Source: Paenibacillus sp. PL91
GTDB lineage: Bacteria > Bacillota > Bacilli > Paenibacillales > Paenibacillaceae
NCBI RefSeq assembly: GCF_012935325.2
Contig: NZ_JABBYG020000007.1
Coordinates: forward strand, 345,463 to 409,462
Direction of reading: 5' to 3'
DNA length: 64,000 nucleotides
Below, one piece after another: positions 51,737 through 58,658 of this stretch (its first letter is position 1; each line of letters starts with the position of its first letter). The position numbers and the translations under genes were made by a program. Under the pieces are notes generated by a model. It was not told the DNA's origin, made no database searches, and worked only from the letters and a program-made list of their open reading frames with translations.

Positions 51737-52936
51737 ATGTTTCTACGATTTACAAAAAGGAAGCAAGGAGCGGCGGCAGCCGCTTTTATCGCAATCGCTC
51801 TATTGCTGGCGGGCTGCTCCGCAGCGGAACCTGTCGCAGAAGAAAGCGGGAACGCACCTGCCATCGAAATTAAGACGGAAGCCGCCGCCAAGGTTAGCAT
51901 GGGCGAGCCGCGGGAGCAGGTAGCGGAGGTGAGTGCAGCAGTCAGGCTGGATATTCCTGCGCTTGCAAGCGGAAAAGTCGTTCAACTATTAAAGAAAAAC
52001 GGCGATTCAGTCAAGGCAGGTGAAGTGATCGCGAAGCTGGAATCTCGCAGCGCCGAGCTGCAGAAGAAGCAAGCGGCAGCAGGTCTATCAAGCGCTCAAA
52101 AATCGCTTGAGAAGGCTAAGGTCGATCAGGCCGCAAGCCGCGCCGCTCTTGTGAATTCGATCGCAGCGCTGGAGGATGCGTTTATTCAAGCAAGCTCGCA
52201 GGAGGATCAGCAGTTGATCGATGCAGCGCGCCGAAATTTGGAGTCTGCCAAGCAGCAGCTTGCCTCCCATGACAGCGCTAATTCGCTTGTCGTATATGAA
52301 GGGCAAGTGGATGCCTCCAAAGTTCAGCTGGAGCAGGCTGATTTGACGCTCGAGAGCTTTAACATTGCAGCTCCGGCAGCCGGAACGCTTACGGATCTTG
52401 CCATTGCCGAGGGAATGGCGATTAATGGCGGCACGACGATCGCCGTTGTTCAGAACGTGAAGCAGCTGAAGATCAAGACCGAGCTGAGCGAGCCTGCAGC
52501 GGCGCTCGCTCGCGGCAAAAAAGAGCTTCTCTATTATAATGCCGATAATCCGTCCGACAAGAGGAAGGCGACAATCGTCTACCTCTCAGACGTTCCGAAT
52601 GCGGCAAGCAGAATGTACGCGCTCGAATTAACAGCGAATAATTCAGATGGCGCCATAAAGCCGGGCGAGCGCGTACACGTACAATTGACAACGACCGAGG
52701 AAGAACTGGTTGTGGCTGTTCCATCGCTAAGCGTGGTCAGAGCGGGCAGCGATACTTTCATTTATATTTCGAGCGCTGGCGTTGCCGAGAAACGAGCCGT
52801 AAAGCTCGGCCGGGTAAGCGGCATTTACCAGGAAGTTTTGGAAGGGCTGAAGGAAGGCGAGACGGTAGTCGTGTCTGGCCAGCATTCGCTGAAGGACGGC
52901 CAAAGCATACAATCTGGCGCGGTCGAATCAAAATAA
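51737..52936 (+). CDS. RND periplasmic-adaptor-type (HlyD/MFP) lipoprotein
   Basis: This is a 399-residue membrane-fusion protein that should work with the adjacent RND pump. The signal peptide ends in a lipobox (ALLLAGCSAAE), so it is anchored by lipid at the outer face of the membrane. Next come a barrel-sandwich/lipoyl half-motif (IPALASGKVVQLLKKNGDSVKAGEVIAKL, ~73-101), an alpha-helical hairpin (~105-200) rich in Lys/Gln/Ala, the second lipoyl half (NIAAPAAGTLTDLAIAEGMAI) and a beta-barrel with membrane-proximal domain. The ATG at 51737 follows AAGGGAG. The presence of an adaptor in an organism without an outer membrane is common in Firmicutes RND systems. A terminator follows at 52942. 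Confidence 0.92.
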   Translation: MFLRFTKRKQGAAAAAFIAIALLLAGCSAAEPVAEESGNAPAIEIKTEAAAKVSMGEPREQVAEVSAAVRLDIPALASGKVVQLLKKNGDSVKAGEVIAKLESRSAELQKKQAAAGLSSAQKSLEKAKVDQAASRAALVNSIAALEDAFIQASSQEDQQLIDAARRNLESAKQQLASHDSANSLVVYEGQVDASKVQLEQADLTLESFNIAAPAAGTLTDLAIAEGMAINGGTTIAVVQNVKQLKIKTELSEPAAALARGKKELLYYNADNPSDKRKATIVYLSDVPNAASRMYALELTANNSDGAIKPGERVHVQLTTTEEELVVAVPSLSVVRAGSDTFIYISSAGVAEKRAVKLGRVSGIYQEVLEGLKEGETVVVSGQHSLKDGQSIQSGAVESK

Positions 52937-52941
52937 AGGTG

Positions 52942-52979
52942 AAAAGACTGGCTTCCGCTGCTCGGGAGCCAGTCTTTTT
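52942..52979 (+). terminator. Intrinsic terminator after the RND adaptor
   Basis: AAAAGACTGGCT (52942-52953) pairs with AGCCAGTCTTTT (52967-52978), followed by the end of a T5 run. Confidence 0.9.
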
Positions 52980-53072
52980 GCGCGATGCCAGTATTGTGTA
53001 GTGGTATAGCTGTCTGTGGTTTGTTAAGATAGTAGGAGCAGGTTTGAAGAATGTGAGGGATAGATCGTTAAA

Positions 53073-55607
53073 ATGACAGATACAATAGTAAGATCGGACA
53101 TAGAGCTGCTGGCTCCGGCTGGCGATTGGGAATGCATGCGGGCGGCCGTAGCGAATGGCGCCGATGCTATATTTTTTGGCGTAGAGAAGTTTAATGCCCG
53201 CGCCCGCGCGAACAACTTCCGGAGCGAGGAACTGCCGGAAATTATGGCTTTTCTGCACACGTACGGCGTGAAGGGCTTCCTGACGTTTAACATCCTCGTC
53301 TTTGAGGACGAGCTGAGAGACGCGCAGAAGCTTATTGAAATGTGTATTGATGCAGGTGTTGATGCGGTAATTGTACAGGATCTCGGCCTCGTGAAGCTCA
53401 TTCGCGAGCTTTCGCCGGACTTCCCGATACACGGCTCGACGCAAATGACGATAACATCGCCAGAAGCGGTAGAGTTTACGAAGCCGTTTGGGCTTGAGCG
53501 CGTCGTGCTTGGGCGCGAAAACAACTTGAAGCAAATCCGCACGATTGGCGAGCAGGCGAAGCTTCCGATGGAAGTATTCGTGCACGGCGCGCTTTGCGTG
53601 TCGTATTCGGGTCAGTGCCTCACCTCCGAGATGTGGGGAGGACGCTCGGCCAATCGCGGCGAATGCGCGCAGGCTTGCCGGCTGCCGTATGATTTGATGG
53701 TTGACGGCGAGGTGCAGCCGATGGGAGACATCGCGTATTTGCTGTCGCCGAAGGATTTGGCGGCGATCGATATTGTGCCGGAGCTCATCCAAGCGGGCGT
53801 GACGTCGTTTAAAATAGAAGGGCGTCTCAAAAGCCCGGAATATGTCGCGAATGTCGTGAGCAAGTATCGGCGTGCGATCGATAAATATTTTGACGGCGAT
53901 TTGTCGAAGCCGTCGGTGGAGGATGTGCGTGAGCTGCAGCAAAGCTTCTCGCGCGGCTTCACGCATGGTTTTCTGTCGGGAACGAACAACAAGCAGCTCG
54001 TAGAAGGCACGTTCCCGAAAAGCCGTGGCGTCTACCTCGGCCGTGTAGAGCGCATTATGCGCGATGCGGTTACGCTGCGGATCGACGCGCCGCTTAAGCG
54101 CGGAGATGGCATTGTGTTTGACGCAGGCGACCCGACGAAGAAGGAAGAGGGCGGCCGCGTCTACGATATTCGCCGCCAAGGCGTGAAGATCGAAGGCGAA
54201 GCGCAGGAAGGCACGATGATTGAGCTGGTAGCGGGCCGCAATGATGTTGACTTGCGCAAGGTGCATGTCGGCGACCGCGTCTGGAAAACAAGCGATCCTG
54301 CGCTGGACAAGCGTCTGAGAGCGACCTTTGAAACGGAGAAGCCGTATCGCGTATTCCCGCTTCATGTAAGAGTAACCGGCGCGCTTGGGCAGCCGATGCG
54401 TACTTGGTGGACCGATGTTCAGAAGGGCACGACGGTAGAGGTTGTGACCGAGCTTGAGCTGGAGCAAGCGCAAAAGCGTCCAATGGATGCGGCGCTGCTT
54501 GAGGATCAGCTGGGCCGTCTAGGCGGTACCGTGTATCAGCTGGAGAAGCTTGAAGTTGAGCTGCAGGGCGATTTGATCGTTCCGATCCGCGAGCTGAACC
54601 GGCTGCGCCGCGAAGCGGTAGAGCTGCTTGCTGGCGAGCGTCCGAAGCCGCCTGTCTATGTGAAGAATATTGTAGCTTCACGCGAGGATGTCTACCAGGC
54701 TGATGCAGCGAAGAAGGATATTTTGGCGCCGCAAAGCGGCAAGGATGCGAAGCTGATCGCATTATGCCGCAGCCTTGAGCAGGTACAGGCAGCGGTGACA
54801 ACCGATATCTCTTACGTCTATGCCGATTTCGAATTCATTAAGCAATTTCCAGCTGCTGTAGCCGCTGCACGTGAAGCGGGCAAGCCGATTGCGCTGGCAA
54901 CGCCGCGCATTCACATGCCGGGCGAGAACGGCTACCATGCGAATATTTTGAAGCTGCAGCCTGATGCGGTGCTTGTACGGAACACAGGTGCGCTCTATTA
55001 TTACCTGCGTGCCCGCGCAGCGAATCCGGATAAGCCTTTCCCTAAGCTGATCGGCGATTTCTCGCTGAATGTGGCGAACCACAAGGCCGTCAATTTGTTT
55101 ACGGATGTAGGTCTTGATCTCATTACGCCATCGTACGATCTGAACATTCAGCAAATGATCGATTTGCTTGAAAATTCGGATACGTCGATGCTGGAGATGG
55201 TCATCCATCAGCATTTGCCGATGTTCCATACGGAGCATTGCGTGTACTGTACGTTCATGAGCGAAGGGACAGACTTTACGAACTGCGGACGTCCTTGCGA
55301 AGAGAAGCGAGCTTCCTTGCAGGATCGCATCGGAATGGCGCATCCCGTTCGCGTGGATGAAGGCTGCCGCAATACGGTATACAACGCGATCGAGCAATCG
55401 GGCGCAGAATATATCCGCAATTTTGTCGGCTATGGCGTATCCCACTTCCGCGTCGAGTTTTTGGAAGAAACGCCGGAGAAGGTGCTTGAGGTGTTGTCGC
55501 TATACCGCGATGCGCTCGATGGCCGCATAAGCGGAACGCAGGTATGGCGCAGTCTGAAGGCAATCAATCAACTGGGCGTAACGCGCGGCCAGCTCGTGAA
55601 GAAATAA
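53073..55607 (+). CDS. Peptidase U32 family protein with DUF3656-type extension (RlhA-like)
   Basis: The product has 844 residues. The N-terminal U32 domain (~8-290) begins IELLAPAGDWECMRAAVANGAD and has the family signature around GALCVSYSGQC, with the cysteine cluster of SANRGECAQACRLPY. Several of these cysteines are expected to hold an Fe-S cluster. A middle DUF3656-like region follows (~380-560), and then a second block with NFSLN-type and HTEHCVYCTF...CGRPC cysteines (~715-750). Although named as peptidases, the studied relatives modify RNA or cofactors: RlhA hydroxylates 23S rRNA C2501, TrhP acts on tRNA and UbiU/V on ubiquinone. I infer an RNA-hydroxylation role from the long RlhA-like architecture, unproven. 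ATG 53073 has GAGGGA 12 bases upstream. A terminator of the GAGCC-TTAG family follows. Confidence 0.85.
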   Translation: MTDTIVRSDIELLAPAGDWECMRAAVANGADAIFFGVEKFNARARANNFRSEELPEIMAFLHTYGVKGFLTFNILVFEDELRDAQKLIEMCIDAGVDAVIVQDLGLVKLIRELSPDFPIHGSTQMTITSPEAVEFTKPFGLERVVLGRENNLKQIRTIGEQAKLPMEVFVHGALCVSYSGQCLTSEMWGGRSANRGECAQACRLPYDLMVDGEVQPMGDIAYLLSPKDLAAIDIVPELIQAGVTSFKIEGRLKSPEYVANVVSKYRRAIDKYFDGDLSKPSVEDVRELQQSFSRGFTHGFLSGTNNKQLVEGTFPKSRGVYLGRVERIMRDAVTLRIDAPLKRGDGIVFDAGDPTKKEEGGRVYDIRRQGVKIEGEAQEGTMIELVAGRNDVDLRKVHVGDRVWKTSDPALDKRLRATFETEKPYRVFPLHVRVTGALGQPMRTWWTDVQKGTTVEVVTELELEQAQKRPMDAALLEDQLGRLGGTVYQLEKLEVELQGDLIVPIRELNRLRREAVELLAGERPKPPVYVKNIVASREDVYQADAAKKDILAPQSGKDAKLIALCRSLEQVQAAVTTDISYVYADFEFIKQFPAAVAAAREAGKPIALATPRIHMPGENGYHANILKLQPDAVLVRNTGALYYYLRARAANPDKPFPKLIGDFSLNVANHKAVNLFTDVGLDLITPSYDLNIQQMIDLLENSDTSMLEMVIHQHLPMFHTEHCVYCTFMSEGTDFTNCGRPCEEKRASLQDRIGMAHPVRVDEGCRNTVYNAIEQSGAEYIRNFVGYGVSHFRVEFLEETPEKVLEVLSLYRDALDGRISGTQVWRSLKAINQLGVTRGQLVKK

Positions 55608-55641
55608 ATGTTTTTTATGATAAATGACTAAACAATACGAG

Positions 55642-55679
55642 AACGAGCCATTAGAATCGCTTCTAAGGCTCGTTTTTTT
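55642..55679 (+). terminator. Terminator after the U32 gene (GAGCC-TTAG hairpin family, copy 1)
   Basis: ACGAGCC-A-TTAGAA (55643-55656) pairs with TTCTAA-GGCTCGT around a TCGC loop and is followed by T7. Close copies occur at 55942 and 63191. Confidence 0.9.
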
Positions 55680-55773
55680 ATGCATATTGACGGTATTCGT
55701 AGTCGAATCCTTAAGTAAGGAAATAACAGTAAAATGACCATCTAATTTTTCCGTGCGGCGGTCAATAGATCAA

Positions 55774-55910
55774 TTAACAGGAAAATCTCACGTTAAAATT
55801 GCGTTTTCACCTCAAATGGACGTGGAATAGAAATTTAACGGGAGAAAATCCTTCTACTTCTCATATTGGTCTAAAATTCCATGAATTAGCGGGATATTTT
55901 CCTGTTAATT
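55774..55910. repeat. Cluster 1 of short degenerate palindromes (three units)
   Basis: Three units have the core TTAAC-N-GGA, a 4-6-base centre and TCC-N-GTTAA: 55774-55796 (TTAACAGGA/TCACGTTAA), 55835-55856 (TTAACGGGA/TCCTTCTA, poor right arm) and 55884-55910 (AATTAGCGGGA/TCCTGTTAATT). They occupy the non-coding stretch between the U32 terminator and pcrB. The same unit type recurs at 63267-63453. Confidence 0.65.
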
Positions 55911-55941
55911 TCCATGCTGATGCACGATCTATCGGCAAGCG

Positions 55942-55971
55942 GGCCTTAGAATCGCTGCTAAGGCTCGTTTT
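55942..55971 (+). terminator. Second GAGCC-TTAG hairpin (copy 2), no gene directly upstream
   Basis: GGCCTTAG (55942-55949) pairs with CTAAGGCT (55957-55964), followed by CGTTTTG. It lies ~340 bases after the U32 stop with no gene in between, so it is either a backup terminator or part of a repeat element. Confidence 0.55.
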
Positions 55972-56167
55972 GTGCTTGGAAGTCCTAATTAAAGCCCCTA
56001 AATAGTTTGCATTTTCACAGATAACTGCATTTTAGCGCCTCCGACAAATGAGGCGTTTTTTTTCCATCCAGCAGATCATTTGACACGGTATTCCCGCTGA
56101 CATAGCATAGAAGGAAAAGCAATGCTTCGACATTCGATTTTTGGGAAAAAGCGAGGTTTGGTTATTC

Positions 56168-56863
56168 ATGAATGAGGTTTGGTTTTCTGGCTGGAGGCAT
56201 GTGTTTAAGCTTGATCCCGATCGGGACATATCCGATGAGGCGCTGGATCAAATATGCACCTCAGGTACTGATGCGATCATCGTCGGAGGCTCCAGCGGCG
56301 TTACGTTTGAAAATACGGTTGATCTGATGGCGCGCATTCGCAGATATGCGGTAGACTGCGCGCTAGAAGTATCCAGCTTAGAAGGTGCTGTTCCCGGCTT
56401 CGACGGTTATTTTGTACCGCTTGTGCTGAACACGAGCCGGGCGGAATGGATTACGGGACGGCAAACCGAAGGGCTGATGGAATATGGCTCCTTTGTGCCT
56501 TGGGAGGAAACGGCTGCGCAGGGCTATATTATTTTGAATGCCGATGCAACGGCGGCGAAGGTAACGGAAGCGAAAACCGAGCTGACGGAAGCTGAGCTCA
56601 TAGCCCATGTGCGGATGGCAGATCGGCTCATGCGCCTTCCGGTTATTTATTTGGAGTACAGCGGCCGATTCGGGGATATGCAGCTTGTGAAGCGGGCAAG
56701 ATCGGCTGTCACCCATGCCCAGCTATTTTATGGCGGAGGAATCGATAATCCGGACAAAGCACGCCTTGCGGCGCAAGCGGCGCATACGGTAGTCGTCGGC
56801 AACATTATATACAGCGATCTAGGAGCCGCTTTGTCCACGGTGGCAGCAGTGAAGAATGCCTGA
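56168..56863 (+). CDS. pcrB: Heptaprenylglyceryl phosphate synthase PcrB
   Basis: PcrB is a (beta/alpha)8-barrel prenyltransferase that joins heptaprenyl diphosphate to sn-glycerol 1-phosphate, making an archaeal-type ether lipid precursor in Bacilli. The 231-residue product begins with WRHVFKLDPDRDISDEALDQI and has SGTDAIIVGGSSGVTFENT, LEVSSLEGAVPGFDGYFVPLVLN, LPVIYLEYSGRFGD and the phosphate-binding LFYGGGIDNPDKA and VVVGNIIY. ATG 56168 is chosen from the conserved N terminus; the ribosome binding site is weak (GAGGT ~13 bases upstream) and the frame opens at TTG 56141. In B. subtilis the order is pcrB-pcrA-ligA; here a response regulator gene is inserted after pcrB. Confidence 0.93.
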   Translation: MNEVWFSGWRHVFKLDPDRDISDEALDQICTSGTDAIIVGGSSGVTFENTVDLMARIRRYAVDCALEVSSLEGAVPGFDGYFVPLVLNTSRAEWITGRQTEGLMEYGSFVPWEETAAQGYIILNADATAAKVTEAKTELTEAELIAHVRMADRLMRLPVIYLEYSGRFGDMQLVKRARSAVTHAQLFYGGGIDNPDKARLAAQAAHTVVVGNIIYSDLGAALSTVAAVKNA

Positions 56864-57341
56864 TCTCGCGCAATTCTAAGCTTACAACGCAATGATACAA
56901 GACGCATCTGTAGAATCCTCCTGATGGTTATGAGCAATGATGACCAAAGGTCGATAATGCCAGATGCTTTTTTTGTTTCAATCCGCTCATACGTCGGTAC
57001 TTGGTTATGAGGGAACAACGTTACGTATGGCTGCTGCTGGCGCATGCGCGAATAGCGATTGGACTGAATCAGTCTGTGCATCCGTTCAAACAACAAAAAT
57101 GACATATTTTCGGACGCAAATGAAGCTTCATTTTTTGTATAATGCACTAATAACCATATTTGAACCATAGTCTCATGCTAAAAAGAGGCAGGGCTTCGCA
57201 ATATCCATAAGCGGCAGGTTGCCTAGTATGCCAAAGGGCTTCAGTTGTTAAGACGCGAGGGTGAAGGAATAACGGAGAGCCTTGCGATTACGATTGCGAA
57301 AATCAATGGATGTTTAACGGCAAGTGCAAGGAGGGATTATT
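56864..57341 (+). other. 478-base gap before the second SARP-type regulator
   Basis: No convincing gene was found. It contains a 16-base perfect palindrome AAATGAAG/CTTCATTT (57118-57133) followed by TATAAT (57138-57143). This may be the regulator promoter with an operator over its -35 region; no clear -35 hexamer is visible. The rest, including an open frame at 56964-57170, has no ribosome binding site and shows no coding character. Confidence 0.4.
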
Positions 57342-58484
57342 TTGAAAGCGATTCTTATCGATGATGAAAAACCTGCGCTGCTTCAGCTTGAGCGGCTGCT
57401 TGTTGCGGATGGCCGCATCGAGATCAGAGGCAAATTCACGACATTTGCGGAAGGCAAGGTGCATCTGGCGCAAGAGAAGGCGGATATCGTATTTTTGGAT
57501 ATCGAAATGCCTGATATAAATGGCTTGGAAGCCGCGGAATATATTCAGCAAATGGATAGCGCGATTACTATTGTATTCGTGACGGCTTTCTCCGAATATG
57601 CGGTTGAGGCTTTCGAGGTTCAGGCGTTGGATTATTTGCTGAAGCCAGTATATCCGGCTCGTCTCGCGAAGACGATTGATCGGATTACCGCCGATGCTGT
57701 ACGCTTTGAAGTTCAAGCGGATTACTCGGCGGCTCTGGATGAAGGAGCACAAATCCTTTGCCTCGGAAAGCTTGTGCTGCGCAGCTCGCCTGATCGGGCA
57801 GAGCCCTTTAAATGGAGAACGTTAAAGTCGCATGAGCTGTTCGCCTATTTGCTTCATCACAAAGGAAAATGGCTGGACAAAGACCAAATTATCGAAACGC
57901 TATGGTCGGACTATGCACCGGATAAGGCAATCAATCATTTACATACATCCATTTATCAAGTCCGCAAGCTTCTTAAGGATTGGATGCCGAATATCAAGGT
58001 GGAGTTTGAGCGGAACTGCTATCGCCTTACAATAGAGAACCTTATTATGGATACGGAGCTGTTCGAGAAGGCAGCCGAGCAGCCGATGCTAACAGAGCAA
58101 AACTTAAAATATTATGAAAGCTTGCTTGCCTTGTACCGCGGCGATTACTTGGAGGAGCTTGATTGCGTATGGGTCCTTGCGAGGCGTGAGCAGCTCCGTC
58201 GTTTATATATGCAGATCGTGATCGCTGTTGCTGCCTATGAGCTTGAGATCGGAAGAGGCTCCCAAGCGGTGCTTCGGCTGAATGAGCTGCAAGAAAGAGA
58301 GCCGTATTCCGATGAGATTTGCCGTCAAATGCTTCTAGCCTACAAAAAGCTGAATGACAAGGCGGCGCTTCAGCGCTATTATGAAGCTTTTGAGGAGCTG
58401 GTCCGCAAGGATCTGAAGATCGAGCCGGAATTACGCACAAAGGCGCTATATGAGCAGCTTTATACGCAGCTGAAACAGGGATAG
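57342..58484 (+). CDS. Second orphan response regulator with SARP/BTAD-type output
   Basis: The product has 380 residues. The receiver domain (~1-115) has the Asp in IVFLDIEMPDINGL, then VFVTAFSEYAVEAF and YLLKPV. A winged-helix domain follows (FKWRTLKSHELFAYLLHHKGK ... INHLHTSIYQVRKLL), and the BTAD/TPR-like C-terminal region ends in ELVRKDLKIEPELRTKALYEQL. It has the same architecture as the regulator at 23887-25044, so the two are paralogues. The start is TTG 57342, six bases behind GGAGGG; GTG 57324 opens the frame but includes that site. It has no kinase partner and interrupts the usual pcrB-pcrA pair. Targets are unknown. Confidence 0.85.
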   Translation: MKAILIDDEKPALLQLERLLVADGRIEIRGKFTTFAEGKVHLAQEKADIVFLDIEMPDINGLEAAEYIQQMDSAITIVFVTAFSEYAVEAFEVQALDYLLKPVYPARLAKTIDRITADAVRFEVQADYSAALDEGAQILCLGKLVLRSSPDRAEPFKWRTLKSHELFAYLLHHKGKWLDKDQIIETLWSDYAPDKAINHLHTSIYQVRKLLKDWMPNIKVEFERNCYRLTIENLIMDTELFEKAAEQPMLTEQNLKYYESLLALYRGDYLEELDCVWVLARREQLRRLYMQIVIAVAAYELEIGRGSQAVLRLNELQEREPYSDEICRQMLLAYKKLNDKAALQRYYEAFEELVRKDLKIEPELRTKALYEQLYTQLKQG

Positions 58485-58591
58485 GTTATGGGTCCCTTCT
58501 CAACATGCTTGTTTGCGATGCCCTCTTGTAAGGCTCGCATGCATTGTTGTATTTTCTGGCTAAAGGAAGGCTGCTTTCCTAATATCTCAAA

Positions 58592-58643
58592 TTGACACAG
58601 GAGTGGCCGTTGTCTACACTGAGAAGAGGCGAACATATGCGAA
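58592..58643 (+). promoter_or_regulatory. pcrA promoter with LexA-like half-site
   Basis: A consensus TTGACA (58592-58597), 17 bases and TACACT (58615-58620) form a sigma-A promoter. From 58630, CGAACATATG matches the first ten bases of the SOS box CGAACATATGTTCG, but the right half reads CGAA. pcrA and ligA are DNA-damage responsive in B. subtilis, so partial LexA control is possible. Confidence 0.55.
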
Positions 58644-58658
58644 CAAAGGAGTCGGAGC

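Noticed and set aside
52758..54473. 571-codon open frame on the minus strand, antisense to the RND adaptor 3' end and the U32 gene
   Set aside because: It spans a strong terminator and two well-supported plus-strand genes. Its translation is rich in Arg/His/Leu with no domain, as expected for a shadow of GC-biased coding DNA.
55799..56005. 68-codon open frame between the U32 gene and pcrB
   Set aside because: No ribosome binding site, and it translates straight through the palindromic repeats and the second GAGCC-TTAG hairpin.
56964..57170. 68-codon open frame in the gap before the second SARP-type regulator
   Set aside because: No ribosome binding site. Its composition is not coding-like, and its end overlaps the palindrome and TATAAT of the probable regulator promoter.
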